Shown piece after piece: positions 26,045 through 36,450 of a DNA stretch of 64,000 nt (position 1 is its first letter; each line of letters begins with the position of its first letter). Source of the DNA: Parabacteroides bouchesdurhonensis (GTDB taxonomy: Bacteria > Bacteroidota > Bacteroidia > Bacteroidales > Tannerellaceae). Both the position numbers and the translations under genes were made by a program. The stretch lies in contig NZ_LT896588.1 in the NCBI RefSeq assembly GCF_900186615.1, positions 1,263,347 through 1,327,346 of the forward strand, given 5' to 3'. The notes under the pieces are model-generated. The model had not been told where the DNA came from. It saw only the letters and a program-made list of their open reading frames with translations, and did not search any database.

Positions 26045-27718
26045 ATGAACAGCAAACTCGATTTTCAGCCTAAACTTTTAACTGCGCTGAGAAATTATTC
26101 AAAAGAAAAGTTTACGTCAGATCTGATGGCGGGTATCATTGTCGGTATCGTAGCTCTTCCTCTCGCAATTGCTTTTGGTATAGCATCCGGTGTCAGTCCG
26201 GAAAAAGGATTGATTACAGCAATAATCGGAGGATTCATTGTTTCTTTACTAGGAGGCAGCAACGTACAGATAGGTGGTCCTACTGGAGCATTTATTGTTA
26301 TTGTATATGGTATTATTCAAAACTTCGGAATAGAAGGGCTTGCCATTGCAACGGTTATTGCCGGTATCTTATTGATAGTGATGGGGGCACTCAGGCTAGG
26401 CACTGTTATAAAGTTCATTCCTTATCCCATTGTTGTCGGATTTACCAGTGGAATTGCTTTAACTATTTTCACCACACAGATGAAAGATTTATTCGGTCTG
26501 ACGATAGAGAAAGTACCTGCTGATTTCATTTCCAAATGGATCGCTTATTTTGACGCGTTTAATACAATAAACCTTTGGTCGTTACTGATTGGTATAATTA
26601 GTATCATTATCATAGCTTTTACTCCCCGGTTTTCAAAAAAAATACCCGGTTCATTAATTGCTATTATCATAATGACCATCATTGTTTATGTAATGCGTAA
26701 TCATTTAGGCATTAGCGGTATAGAAACGATTGGAGACCGGTTTACAATCAATGCATCACTGCCTCAACCTGCGCCTATTACTTTTAACATGGAAACTATC
26801 AACTTGCTGCTCCCCTCTGCATTTACTATCGCCATATTAGGAGCTATCGAATCTTTACTGTCCGCTACGGTGGCCGACGGTGTTACAGGAGATAAACACA
26901 ACTCTAATACAGAATTGATTGCTCAAGGTGCCGCAAACATCATTGTTCCCATTTTCGGAGGTATTCCCGTAACCGGTGCTATTGCACGTACCATGACGAA
27001 TATTAACAATGGCGGACGGACACCGGTAGCCGGTATTATCCATGCTGTTGTATTATTATTGATATTATTGTTCTTAGGTCCGCTAACCAAACATATTCCG
27101 ATGGCTTGTCTGGCCGGTGTGTTAATTATCGTATCATACAATATGAGTGAATGGCGTACATTCCGTTCATTGATGAAGAATCCCAAAAGTGACGTATCCG
27201 TATTATTAGTTACTTTTCTGTTAACTGTAGTTTTCGATTTAACGATTGCCATAGAGATAGGTTTGCTAATCGCCATGTTTTTATTCATGCACCGTGTAGC
27301 GGAAACGACACATATCTCAGTTACCACCGACCATATAGATCTTTCGGATGAAAGTGAGATACCTCACGACAAAGAAGTACTCATATTACCTAAAGGAGTA
27401 GAAGTCTATGAAATAGACGGCCCGTATTTCTTTGGAGTAGCCAACAAGTTCGATAGTATAATGAAAAGTATGGGCGATAAACCCAATGTACGTATTATAC
27501 GTATGCGTAAAGTCCCGTTTATGGATTCAACCGGCTTACATAATCTGGAAAGTTTGTTACGTCTATCACAGGCCGAAAATATTCATGTGATACTGTCCGG
27601 TGTGAACGAACAAGTACGTAAAGTTCTTATACAGTCGGGCTTTAATAAAAAAATCGGAGCGGAAAATATTTGCAGCAATATTAATGAAGCTATTGAAAAA
27701 GCAAAGGAGGTCTCTTAA
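26045..27718 (+). CDS. SulP/SLC26-family anion transporter with STAS domain
   Basis: 557 residues. About a dozen membrane segments starting MAGIIVGIVALPLAIAFGIASG, then GGSNVQIGGPTGAFIVIVYGI, the anion-site region of SulP proteins, and a cytoplasmic STAS domain from about residue 440 (VRIIRMRKVPFMDSTGLHNLESL). Family members carry sulfate, bicarbonate or dicarboxylates; the substrate cannot be told from the sequence. The last codons and stop lie inside the terminator hairpin. Confidence 0.93.
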   Translation: MNSKLDFQPKLLTALRNYSKEKFTSDLMAGIIVGIVALPLAIAFGIASGVSPEKGLITAIIGGFIVSLLGGSNVQIGGPTGAFIVIVYGIIQNFGIEGLAIATVIAGILLIVMGALRLGTVIKFIPYPIVVGFTSGIALTIFTTQMKDLFGLTIEKVPADFISKWIAYFDAFNTINLWSLLIGIISIIIIAFTPRFSKKIPGSLIAIIIMTIIVYVMRNHLGISGIETIGDRFTINASLPQPAPITFNMETINLLLPSAFTIAILGAIESLLSATVADGVTGDKHNSNTELIAQGAANIIVPIFGGIPVTGAIARTMTNINNGGRTPVAGIIHAVVLLLILLFLGPLTKHIPMACLAGVLIIVSYNMSEWRTFRSLMKNPKSDVSVLLVTFLLTVVFDLTIAIEIGLLIAMFLFMHRVAETTHISVTTDHIDLSDESEIPHDKEVLILPKGVEVYEIDGPYFFGVANKFDSIMKSMGDKPNVRIIRMRKVPFMDSTGLHNLESLLRLSQAENIHVILSGVNEQVRKVLIQSGFNKKIGAENICSNINEAIEKAKEVS

Positions 27719-27729
27719 AGACCTCCTTT
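27703..27729. terminator. Terminator overlapping the SulP stop codon
   Basis: AAAGGAGGTCT (27703-27713), loop CTTAA, AGACCTCCTTT (27719-27729). The SulP stop codon (27716-27718) is in the loop. It also serves the convergent PepSY gene (stop at 27732). Confidence 0.8.
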
Positions 27730-27731
27730 AT

Positions 27732-28883
27732 TTAATTTTTCCTCTTATTCCAGGACCTTTTAATCCATAAATAATATCCGGTCAAAGGTAATGTCGCACC
27801 GAATAAGGTAACTAAAAAGGTAATTATCCGGGTAAACATGCCACCCCAGTTGCCTACATGTACAGAATATATCCATCCGCGTATTTTACCAGAAGTATCT
27901 GCGTCTTCATAAAGTTTTATGTCGGTGATTTCTCCGTTTCCGGGATTAAATGTATAACTGTCGGCAGCACGTTGATTTCCATATCTGTCGAAAGAGACTT
28001 TTGCCGACCCGTTGCTAACAGTAATTTGCTTATAATCCGGATTCTGTTGGCTTAATACATCATACACACTTTGCCAACTTGCAAATATGTTCTGAGGTTT
28101 ATCCGCCCGTTCTCCTTTTCCATTTAACTTTCCTTCTCCACGTTTTTGTTCGGTTTTTGCCTCCTGTTGTTGTCCGCCATGTTGAGGTTGCTGTTGCATC
28201 TCCACACCGAATACTTTATAAAAAGCCGATCTGTACCAAGAGAAAGACCAGGTCAGTCCTGTTAACGATAAAACAAGTAGAACAACAATCGCATATATTC
28301 CACCAGCCACATGCAAATCGTACCAAAACCTTCTCCAACCCTTATTCATTACAATTTTCAGCCGGTTCTTCAGTGCTTTAGCCGAACGCGGAATCCATAT
28401 TATAGCTCCTGTTATAAGGATAAATACAAATAATAAAGTACTGACACCCACTATCATCTTTCCCCAGAAAACACCTCCATCCGGCTTCATACTATCCAAT
28501 AGCCAACGATGTGTGCGAAACATAAACATAAAAAAAGCCGCACGTTCATTTTTTCCTTTTATCTCGCCCGTATATTGATCTACATAGATAGAAGCACGAC
28601 GAGGTTTAGATAAACTAACCTGATAGGCCCTATCCGGATCGGAAGAAACACTGACTCCTGTAACCGATACACTATCCGGAAGAATAACAGTCACTTTTTC
28701 TACCAGTTGGCCAATAGGCAAAGGCGTTGCTTCTACCTTCTTCACATAATACAAGTCATGCCGGCATAACTCCATTACTTCATCTTCAAATACCAAAGCA
28801 GCTCCGGAAAAGCAAATTATGGAAATGATCAATCCAAAAGGAACGGACAACCAAAGATGTATCTTGCGAAAAATCTTTTTCAT
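27732..28883 (-). CDS. PepSY-domain inner-membrane protein (XusC-like)
   Basis: 383 residues with four membrane segments (about 10-31, 141-165, 190-212, 352-375) and PepSY-type periplasmic loops ([39 protein letters not shown]). It carries RTHRWLL with the His typical of PepSY-associated TM proteins thought to reduce or strip iron from siderophores. It overlaps the DUF4374 gene by ATGA. The gene order receptor, DUF4374 lipoprotein, PepSY protein matches the xenosiderophore system XusABC of Bacteroides. Confidence 0.88.
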   Translation of the reverse strand: MKKIFRKIHLWLSVPFGLIISIICFSGAALVFEDEVMELCRHDLYYVKKVEATPLPIGQLVEKVTVILPDSVSVTGVSVSSDPDRAYQVSLSKPRRASIYVDQYTGEIKGKNERAAFFMFMFRTHRWLLDSMKPDGGVFWGKMIVGVSTLLFVFILITGAIIWIPRSAKALKNRLKIVMNKGWRRFWYDLHVAGGIYAIVVLLVLSLTGLTWSFSWYRSAFYKVFGVEMQQQPQHGGQQQEAKTEQKRGEGKLNGKGERADKPQNIFASWQSVYDVLSQQNPDYKQITVSNGSAKVSFDRYGNQRAADSYTFNPGNGEITDIKLYEDADTSGKIRGWIYSVHVGNWGGMFTRIITFLVTLFGATLPLTGYYLWIKRSWNKRKN

Positions 28884-30265
28884 ATGCTTTTTAGCTTTCC
28901 TACTCCTGTAATCTGGTCGGATTCAACAGTGATACCTTTAGTTGCCATCGCTGTTTTCGGATCAATACGATAGATAGCAGGTTGACTTCCATCGGTAGTT
29001 GTTACAGGTATATAAGCAATACCATCTTCTGTATACGGAGTATTTCCGAAACCGGAAATAATATCTGTAGAAGGCATTCCCGTTATATAAGTAAGTTTCT
29101 TATCTTCACCTTTGTAGATAGCTAATTGATTAGCGGTAAAACCTGTTTCGGTCAATGGCCTGTCATACATCAACAGCATGAAATAATCTTCCGTAATATG
29201 CCAGCAACGCACAAAAGCCTTACCATTTGTCTGTTCTTCCAAATTGCAATAATAATCTGAATCAAAATCTTCAGTACCGGCTTTAATACGTACAACACCA
29301 GCAGGTAAACTCGTTTTCTGAACATCGGCAGTCATCGTCTTTGCATAACTTGGTGAGAAAACATATACATCCCCGTTATCTGCCGCCCAAATTGTCTGGT
29401 AGTATTGAGAACGATTACGTCCACAGGCATAACTGATTTTATCTGTTTTAATTAACTTCGGATTTGTAAATTTCTCGTTGCCATAGATAGCAATCCAAGC
29501 TTCGTCAGGATATTGCGTCCATTGCAACTCACCTTTTTCGTAAGCACCACTACCACTGCCACCAGACTCTTGTTTTACCAATTCCGGATATTTTACATAG
29601 CGACCACCTTCTGCCTTCACCCCATATTTGCTTAATCCCATTGGAATAGCGGCAGAATAAATTTTATTATTGACCTGCAAAATACCGGCTAGTGTAACAA
29701 ATTCGCCATTACCCAGATAGTTCTCCGACATAATCACATCACTGTTTGTAGTAAAACTTTCATTAACCACATCCAGATAAGACAGAAGAAATCCTTTAGG
29801 CAAATAGCCGTTTTCATCGGAATACTGTTCGCCCAGATCACCGGTAGAAGAAGTAATAATATAGTTATTGTAGATACCATAAGACGTGAATCGTTTAATT
29901 TCATACGTATTATCACGTTCTTCCACTTTCCCTTTTGCATTCAGAACATACGAAGAAGTTATGCCTGCATTCCCCTGGTTATACACCAAACGATACAAAT
30001 ACTTATCTCCATAGAAAATCCATTGAGTTCCGCTTTCCGTTACTGTACCGTTATTTTTCGCAGATACAGTACCTTCATTCAGCTTATCGGCAGTTAGTAA
30101 AGAATTGGCATCACCAACTGAAGCTGCGATAACATAGCTAGATAAGGCACTATCGTCTCCACCATTATCACCACCTCCGCCATTAGGAACATCATCATCG
30201 CAGGAAGTTGTCAAACCCATACACAGGATAGCAGCTAAGCTCCAGTTTAAACAGTTCTTTTTCAT
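28880..30265 (-). CDS. DUF4374 surface lipoprotein (XusB-like)
   Basis: 461 residues. Lipobox LTTSC (Cys22) followed by an acidic, Gly-rich stretch ([10 protein letters not shown]) of the kind that marks export to the cell surface in Bacteroidota. The rest is a propeller-like DUF4374 domain. In Bacteroides the corresponding protein XusB holds ferric enterobactin at the surface. Middle gene of the iron-uptake operon, 51 bp after the receptor gene. Confidence 0.88.
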   Translation of the reverse strand: MKKNCLNWSLAAILCMGLTTSCDDDVPNGGGGDNGGDDSALSSYVIAASVGDANSLLTADKLNEGTVSAKNNGTVTESGTQWIFYGDKYLYRLVYNQGNAGITSSYVLNAKGKVEERDNTYEIKRFTSYGIYNNYIITSSTGDLGEQYSDENGYLPKGFLLSYLDVVNESFTTNSDVIMSENYLGNGEFVTLAGILQVNNKIYSAAIPMGLSKYGVKAEGGRYVKYPELVKQESGGSGSGAYEKGELQWTQYPDEAWIAIYGNEKFTNPKLIKTDKISYACGRNRSQYYQTIWAADNGDVYVFSPSYAKTMTADVQKTSLPAGVVRIKAGTEDFDSDYYCNLEEQTNGKAFVRCWHITEDYFMLLMYDRPLTETGFTANQLAIYKGEDKKLTYITGMPSTDIISGFGNTPYTEDGIAYIPVTTTDGSQPAIYRIDPKTAMATKGITVESDQITGVGKLKSI

Positions 30266-30316
30266 ATTAAAATCGATTTAAAATAATAATTGTTTTTATT
30301 TATATTTGAGGAGAAA

Positions 30317-32698
30317 TCATTTGCCTCCGAAATAAACTCTCACTTTACCATAGAAAGCTCTACCGGCTTTCTGCAAACTAAAATTGTCATACAACTTTTC
30401 ATTTGTCAAATTCCTGCATTCAAAGGATATGTTATAACGTCCGTTCTGCATACCGTACGAGAAAGTCAGGTTATGTGAGAATTGCGTAGGCACTACAAAT
30501 TCAGATTCACTGCCGATTACTTCCGAATAAAGCGGGAAACTATGCATATACAAGTTATCATAAGTAACAGTCAGCATATTACTCTTCTTTCCCAGATTTC
30601 GCCAATAGAAAGTGATGTCCGAATTAGCAAATTGATAAGGCAGGTTCGGCATACGCGCGCCATACGTCAGGCTTTCCTGATTTGTTCCACTGCTAACGGT
30701 CTTTACATTGTCACGTACATTCATTTGCGTGAAACTCCCTCCTATGCTTATCCAGTTGGCAAAACCATAACGAGCCGAGATATTATACCCTTTAGTCAAC
30801 ACTTTGCCGTGGTTCACATAAGTCGCCCCATATTTACCACCACTCAGATCAGAGATATTACGCTGAATATAATCTTTTGTATTACGATAGATTATACCGC
30901 CTTCCACATATACGGAGTGCTTACCGAACATCTCGTTATAGCTCAAATTGACATTTATATTATCACTATTCTCAGGCTTCAAAGCTATATCTCCGGTTTC
31001 AAGGTCCTCATCACCAAACATTTCTTCGTTAGTTGGCAAACGATAAGCCTTTTCATAAGACAATTTTGCCTGCAGGCTTTTCATGATAAAATAAGTTCCT
31101 GCCGCACCATATCCCATAGCACTGACGGAATTAGTAGTACGTATATATGTATCCTGAGCGGTACTTGAAGCAACAGGCCCTGCTATAAATTGATTATAAT
31201 ATTTACCGAACACCGATACATTCCAATGCTCCATCGGCATCAGGCGATAAGAAAGGCCACTGATATTTTTACGGGTTTCTTTAGGTATAGCATTTGCTTC
31301 GGAATCTTCATTCAGGAGTGACTTGTTAGAACGGTGAAAGGCATTTATCACATGGTTAAAAGTGAACATATGCGCTTTACCGATACGATAATTAGCCGTC
31401 AACGTTCCATTCCAGTTATTATTATCCGAACGGGTATTCTGATACGACTGCTCTCCGGGCATTTTAAGAGGACGCATTTCACCGCGCCAGTTGAACTCAT
31501 AAGAAGATGTATCAACATTATTCATTATATTCTTATTATAATTAGCAGTCAACGCTACATCCAATCCCTTTGTAAACAAATCTCTTTTACGGTAATCCAA
31601 CGATGGCATAAGAGAATAACCTTTGCGGTATTTTCCACCAAATACAACTTCCTGCCGTACTCCGGTTTGTATATCCTTATACATATTCGACCACGTAAAA
31701 CCAAACATCAAACGATCCGCCCATTTCTTATCTACAAAGCCTATTTTTCCAACAACAGCTTCATTATGATATTTATCATGAAAACGTTTTACATGCTCTA
31801 TCTTTTTCTTATTAATTGCTCCCGTCGCAAAGTCTTTTACAGGAGTATCCACATAATAATCATTATCCGAATAGTTTTGGAACGCATTTACTTCATAAGT
31901 AAAGCCGCTCCGGAATGTTTGTCCGAAATTGACATAAGATTTGTGAGTATTGAACGATCCAAAAGAATAAGAAGCATCCAGAAACCATCTTTTCTGATTC
32001 TTTTTGGTAATAATATTAATAACTCCGCCGATAGCATCCGTCCCGAAACCAACAGGAACAACTCCTTTATATACCTCGATACGTTCAGCATAATTGACCG
32101 GAATATTATTCAGACCAAACGAACTGCCTACACCTTCCTGCGGTACACCATCAATAAATATTTTAATATGCTTTCCGGTAAAACCATCCATCATCAACTG
32201 CATATCCGAACCTACCCCGCCCGATTCACGTATCTTCATACCCGGAGCTTGCGCTAATGCTTCGCTCAGGTTTTGCGTAGAGTTTTGTAAAGCTTTCGTA
32301 TCGAGGGCAACAGCATTGAAAGCAGAACGTTTTAACCGGCTAATTCCGTTGGAAACTACTACCACCTCATCCAGTTCCGTAGCTTTAGATTCAATCACCA
32401 CATTCACTTTTGTCCTTTGACCCTGAATTAATGTTACCGGTTTCTCTACCGTTTCATAACCGATAGCCGAAACGACCAGCGTATATTTACCTGCCGGAGC
32501 ATGAAGATGATAAAGACCCTGTTCGTTTGTAGTACTTCCATAAGTAGTACCCTTTAAATATACAGTTACAAAATCCATACTCTCCTTTTCCTTCGATACT
32601 ACTCTGCCGGATAACATCGTTGTATGTTGCGCCCATAAAGACAAAGCCCCTACTATAAAAAGGAATGTCAAACCAATTCTTGTCAAATATCTTTTCAC
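30317..32698 (-). CDS. TonB-dependent receptor for iron-chelate uptake (XusA-like)
   Basis: 793 residues starting with GTG at 32698; no ATG lies before the signal peptide (ends near LWAQ). An N-terminal carboxypeptidase-like beta domain (LSGRVVSKEKESMDFVTVYLKG), then a plug (EVVVVSNGISRL; APGMKIRESGGVGSDMQLMMDG) and a barrel with EKAYRLPTNEEMFGD, the receptor signature, ending YGKVRVYFGGK. Unlike the SusC gene it has no SusD partner. With the two genes downstream it is the outer-membrane gate of a siderophore or heme system; the exact ligand is not visible. Confidence 0.92.
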   Translation of the reverse strand: MKRYLTRIGLTFLFIVGALSLWAQHTTMLSGRVVSKEKESMDFVTVYLKGTTYGSTTNEQGLYHLHAPAGKYTLVVSAIGYETVEKPVTLIQGQRTKVNVVIESKATELDEVVVVSNGISRLKRSAFNAVALDTKALQNSTQNLSEALAQAPGMKIRESGGVGSDMQLMMDGFTGKHIKIFIDGVPQEGVGSSFGLNNIPVNYAERIEVYKGVVPVGFGTDAIGGVINIITKKNQKRWFLDASYSFGSFNTHKSYVNFGQTFRSGFTYEVNAFQNYSDNDYYVDTPVKDFATGAINKKKIEHVKRFHDKYHNEAVVGKIGFVDKKWADRLMFGFTWSNMYKDIQTGVRQEVVFGGKYRKGYSLMPSLDYRKRDLFTKGLDVALTANYNKNIMNNVDTSSYEFNWRGEMRPLKMPGEQSYQNTRSDNNNWNGTLTANYRIGKAHMFTFNHVINAFHRSNKSLLNEDSEANAIPKETRKNISGLSYRLMPMEHWNVSVFGKYYNQFIAGPVASSTAQDTYIRTTNSVSAMGYGAAGTYFIMKSLQAKLSYEKAYRLPTNEEMFGDEDLETGDIALKPENSDNINVNLSYNEMFGKHSVYVEGGIIYRNTKDYIQRNISDLSGGKYGATYVNHGKVLTKGYNISARYGFANWISIGGSFTQMNVRDNVKTVSSGTNQESLTYGARMPNLPYQFANSDITFYWRNLGKKSNMLTVTYDNLYMHSFPLYSEVIGSESEFVVPTQFSHNLTFSYGMQNGRYNISFECRNLTNEKLYDNFSLQKAGRAFYGKVRVYFGGK

Positions 32699-32752
32699 CT
32701 TATTACCTATAAATCATTATTGTATTGAGAAGGCAAAGGTCTACAAAAAGAA

Positions 32753-32793
32753 AAGGGGAAACAATCACCTTTTTTAGGTAATCGTTTCCCCTT
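32753..32793 (-). terminator. 18-bp terminator/attenuator in front of receptor operon
   Basis: On the minus strand the two arms (32793-32776 and 32770-32753) pair over 18 bp with two G-U pairs and are followed by TTTTCTTTTTG. It lies 54 bp upstream of the GTG at 32698. It could end the upstream barrel gene (stop 32903) or act as an attenuator of the iron-uptake operon. Confidence 0.7.
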
Positions 32794-32837
32794 GTTTTAC
32801 AGTATATACCTTTTATACAATCACTCTTTTTAGGTAT
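32761..32837 (-). repeat. 20-bp direct repeat in leader of receptor operon
   Basis: ACAATCACCTTTTTTAGGTA at 32761-32780 recurs as a near copy, ACAATCACTCTTTTTAGGTA, at 32818-32837. The first copy forms part of the terminator; the second can form its own weaker hairpin (ATACCT with AGGTAT). Confidence 0.6.
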
Positions 32838-32902
32838 TCTGCCATTTATTCATACTATTCTGCTTGCAACAGAATACTTTCTAAATAATAACTATATATA
32901 TA

Positions 32903-33358
32903 CTACAAAGAAAATCTATATCCGATTGATGCTCCCAACTGTGTATTTTTATCAGTTATGCAATTCTGAAAAACAGCTATTCCTACAAACACTTTCTTTA
33001 TATCTATTCCTGCTTCGGCTGAAACGCCCAATCTTCCTAATGAAGCAATACCCAAATAAGGACCAGCATTCAGCCTTATTTTTGTGACTTCACTAACCGG
33101 AAGACGAAAGGATGCATACACAGGGATGTTAAATCCCATATCCCATTTAGAGGTATTCCTTTTCCAATAGTCCCCGCTATACAATAATACACCCGGTTGA
33201 ATAAAAAATTTATCCGTAACCTTAAATCCCAACAATGCACCGGTCTGTAATCCCCATTTATGCGAACAGGACAATCCTATTCGAGGTTCTAATTCCACAG
33301 CCTTTACTAACTGGATAGATAAAATAGCCAGTAAGATTAATAACGTTTTTATCATCAT
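32903..33358 (-). CDS. Small outer-membrane beta-barrel protein
   Basis: 151 residues with a signal peptide (ends near LVKA). Alternating strands such as FFIQPGVLLYSGDYW, GFNIPVYASFRLPV and LGASIGYRFSL with a terminal aromatic-hydrophobic pair suggest an eight-strand PorT/OmpX-like barrel. Function unknown. On the same strand as the iron-uptake operon, 200 bp upstream. Confidence 0.65.
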   Translation of the reverse strand: MMIKTLLILLAILSIQLVKAVELEPRIGLSCSHKWGLQTGALLGFKVTDKFFIQPGVLLYSGDYWKRNTSKWDMGFNIPVYASFRLPVSEVTKIRLNAGPYLGIASLGRLGVSAEAGIDIKKVFVGIAVFQNCITDKNTQLGASIGYRFSL

Positions 33359-33500
33359 TATTTGTTTAATATATGTTTTTTATTAAACGGCTATACATAA
33401 ATCTTATTGTCTTTTCATCATTACATGATAAAAATAATAAAAGGACTTACTAAATATTAACCCCATCCTTCCTACCTTTTATATAAAAGATCCCGTCATT

Positions 33501-33552
33501 TTATTCTTTTGAGCCTGGTCAAAATTGATTTCTAGCCAGGTCAAAAGAATAA
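33501..33552. repeat. Long inverted repeat in the 33.4-33.7 kb gap
   Basis: TTATTCTTTTGAGCCTGG (33501-33518) pairs with CCAGGTCAAAAGAATAA (33536-33552) with one bulged G. No T-run follows. The gap 33359-33724 otherwise holds only the promoter box below and a broken copy (AAAAGATCCCGTCATTTT, about 33486-33502) of the ATCCCGAT repeat seen at 25213. Confidence 0.55.
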
Positions 33553-33647
33553 ATATTCAGGAACTTTTTACTAGATAGTGCTGTGTTTAAAACTTAATTC
33601 CGGTATGTTTTTTGTTTATTACGGACTTATTTAGAAAAAAATTCATG

Positions 33648-33655
33648 TATCTTTG
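33648..33655 (+). promoter_or_regulatory. Peptidase gene -7 box (TATCTTTG)
   Basis: TATCTTTG matches TAnnTTTG, 70 bp before the ATG at 33725. No -33 TTTG at the right distance. Confidence 0.45.
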
Positions 33656-33724
33656 ATTTCTGTTCATAAACCCTATTACAATAAGTCAACCTGGTTAGGT
33701 TTGATTTGATACAGTTATAACAAG

Positions 33725-36439
33725 ATGAATAAAAAGCATTTTCTTTTTTTCACCCTCCCAATGAGCATTATATGTGCCCTGTTTTTGAGCACAATACATT
33801 TGAATGCACAGATCAGTGAAGGAGGATTGCCTCCCAGTTTCAACGATCGGAATACATTGAAAAGTGCTTTAGCTCCTGTTGAAATACCTGTTGATTTTAG
33901 CGTTGAAGATTTAAAATCCGTAGATGCCTGGCAGGTAAGCCAAGGCGCTCCTTTACGTGTAGCTAAATTAATTGACACGGATTTAAGTATTGATAAAGAC
34001 GGCAGTTGGACTACATTAACGAATAATGAAAAAATCTGGCAACTCCGTATCCAGGCAGGAGGTGCTATTGCTATAATGCTTTATTACAAAGATTTTTATA
34101 TTCCCGAGGGGGGAAAACTGTTTATTTACAATACAGATAAAACACAGGTACTGGGCGCTTATACATCGATAACAAATCCTCCTACGGAGAAATTTGCCAC
34201 CGAGTTTGTTGCCGGAGATGATATCGTACTTGAGTACGTACCGGCAACAAATAATGACGAACAGCCTCGTATCAAAATAGAAAGTATCGGATATGGATAC
34301 AATCATCTGTATATATCACAAAACACCTCACTTTTAAAAAGCACAACAAGTTGCATGGTAAATATAAATTGTGAGGAAGGTGATGCCTGGCAAAATGAAA
34401 AAAAAGGCGTTTGCAAGATAATAGAGAAAATAGGGAATTACAGTTATTTATGTTCCGGCTCTTTGATAAATAATACCAAAGAAGACTTGACTCCTTATAT
34501 CTTATCAGCATTTCATTGCACTCAGTCAAGCTTCGATGAATCGACAAGTAAAGATGAGTACAACCAATGGATGTTTTACTTTGGTTATGAACGTACGCAA
34601 TGTTCCAACACCTCTACAGCCTATAAACCAAACACAATGTCCGGTTGTACAAAAGTAGCGTCTACTCCGCTTAATGGAGGTTCGGACGGATTATTGCTGA
34701 AATTAAATCAATCTATTCCTGCCAGTTATAATGTATACTACAATGGATGGGACAGAAGTGATACGCAGGCACAATCGGGCGTCGGTATTCATCATCCCGA
34801 AGGAGATTATCAGAAAATATCTACATTTAAATCTCCGGCAATAACTACCACATGGCTAGATATGTTTAACGAAGGATATAAGAATGCCCATTGGGAGGTT
34901 ATTTTCAATGAAACAGCCAATGGGCACGGGGTAACTGCAGGGGGTTCATCCGGTTCTCCTTTATTCAATCAAAAGAAACTGATAGTAGGGACGTTGACAG
35001 GGGGTGACTCCGATTGCGACAAGAAACCGAACGGTTCGAATATATATGGAAAATTATTTTATCATTGGGATAAATTTGCAGATTCGGACACTACCCGTAT
35101 GGATATTTGGTTAGATCCTGTAAAAAAAGGAGTCACTCAATTACCCGGACGTTATGCAACCGAGAGAAAAGCGGCTCCTTCCAATTTAACGCTTTCATAT
35201 AGCAATAATGCAGTAACACTAAAATGGGTTGCACCGGAAACAACAGATGTTATTACAAAATATGCGATTTACCGTAACAACACATTGATAGATTATGCCA
35301 CTAAAACTACATATACCGATGAATCTATAGAACAAGGATCACAAACATATAGTGTATCGGCCATATATGAAGACGAAGAAGAGTCGTCTACTGTTAGTGC
35401 AACTATTCTGATTACAATTTATAAAGCTCCTACAAATGTAACAGCAAAAGAAACTTCCTCCAATAACGTATTGGTAAGTTGGAAAGCACCGGTCTATCAA
35501 CAAACCATTTATTGGGGAAGTAATTCCTATTACATCTCTATGGGTTTTGCAGGCACTCCATTTTATTTCGGTCAATCCTGGGATGCCGCCGAACTGAAAC
35601 CTTTCCATAAAAAGTTACTTACTGCTGTTAAGTTTTTGCCAAAAGCCGGCAATTATTCCATTCTTATTTTTCAGGGAGAGATGGAAAACAAATATGAACA
35701 ACAAATAAGTAATCCGGTTTATGGTGAAATAAACACTATTACTTTAAAAACTCCGTATGTAATTAATGCCAACAAGAATTTGAATATTGCTATCTACGCC
35801 AGCAATTATAAAGAGACCGAGTATCCTGCCGTCTGTGATCCAGGACCTGCCATAAACGGAAAAGGCAATCTTATATCAAAAGATGGGAAAAGCTGGTCTT
35901 ATTTATATAATCCGGAAGGAAGCAGTACCGTTTTTGATTACAACTTTATAGTAAATGGCGTTGTTACTTCCGAAGAAGGAGAATTATCAACACGCAGCAG
36001 TCAGGTTGCGGCTTTCCCTGAAATAACAGGATATAACATATATCGTAATAATATAAAGTTAAATACAACACCCGTACAGGAAACTTTGTATACAGACAAA
36101 AATGTTAAAGGCGGCAACTATACATATGCAGTATCTGCTGTTTATAATAACGAAGAAAGCACCTTGGCAAGTGCAGAAAATGAAGTAACCGTAAGCATAA
36201 ATGCTATAAATAATGATGATGTTACTATAAATCCGATTGTGTTTAATGAACAAATAAGAATAAACAATGCACAAAAAGTAGAATTATTGGAAATTATTTC
36301 TGCCGACGGTAAAGTTGTAAAACGTATCAAGTCTCCGGAAGAAGTAATTTACACGGATTCGTTTGTTCCCGGTACATACTTCTTTAAGTTCCATACAAAC
36401 AATGATGTAAAGGTTATACAAGGTATAAAACGTAAATAA
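33725..36439 (+). CDS. Secreted trypsin-like peptidase with FN3 domains and T9SS signal
   Basis: 904 residues. Signal peptide (ends LNAQ), a propeptide-like N-terminal beta domain, then a chymotrypsin-fold domain like lysyl endopeptidases with His in SAFHC, Asp in GGSDGLLLKL and Ser in GGSSGSPLF. Next are two fibronectin type III repeats (APSNLTLSYSNNAVTLKW; APTNVTAKETSSNNVLVSW) around a jelly-roll-like insert. The last 75 residues form a type A T9SS sorting domain (ISADGKVVKR, SFVPGTYFFKF, end IKRK). The protein should cross the outer membrane by T9SS and be attached or released. Likely a nutritional or virulence-type protease; specificity unknown. Confidence 0.85.
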   Translation: MNKKHFLFFTLPMSIICALFLSTIHLNAQISEGGLPPSFNDRNTLKSALAPVEIPVDFSVEDLKSVDAWQVSQGAPLRVAKLIDTDLSIDKDGSWTTLTNNEKIWQLRIQAGGAIAIMLYYKDFYIPEGGKLFIYNTDKTQVLGAYTSITNPPTEKFATEFVAGDDIVLEYVPATNNDEQPRIKIESIGYGYNHLYISQNTSLLKSTTSCMVNINCEEGDAWQNEKKGVCKIIEKIGNYSYLCSGSLINNTKEDLTPYILSAFHCTQSSFDESTSKDEYNQWMFYFGYERTQCSNTSTAYKPNTMSGCTKVASTPLNGGSDGLLLKLNQSIPASYNVYYNGWDRSDTQAQSGVGIHHPEGDYQKISTFKSPAITTTWLDMFNEGYKNAHWEVIFNETANGHGVTAGGSSGSPLFNQKKLIVGTLTGGDSDCDKKPNGSNIYGKLFYHWDKFADSDTTRMDIWLDPVKKGVTQLPGRYATERKAAPSNLTLSYSNNAVTLKWVAPETTDVITKYAIYRNNTLIDYATKTTYTDESIEQGSQTYSVSAIYEDEEESSTVSATILITIYKAPTNVTAKETSSNNVLVSWKAPVYQQTIYWGSNSYYISMGFAGTPFYFGQSWDAAELKPFHKKLLTAVKFLPKAGNYSILIFQGEMENKYEQQISNPVYGEINTITLKTPYVINANKNLNIAIYASNYKETEYPAVCDPGPAINGKGNLISKDGKSWSYLYNPEGSSTVFDYNFIVNGVVTSEEGELSTRSSQVAAFPEITGYNIYRNNIKLNTTPVQETLYTDKNVKGGNYTYAVSAVYNNEESTLASAENEVTVSINAINNDDVTINPIVFNEQIRINNAQKVELLEIISADGKVVKRIKSPEEVIYTDSFVPGTYFFKFHTNNDVKVIQGIKRK

Positions 36440-36450
36440 TAAATTAAACA

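Noticed and set aside
30482-32257. Long plus-strand open frames (228 and 307 codons) opposite the TonB receptor
   Set aside because: They are rich in His, Ile, Arg and Ser from antisense reading of the receptor gene, have no family-like motifs, no promoter box, and the minus strand gives a complete receptor.
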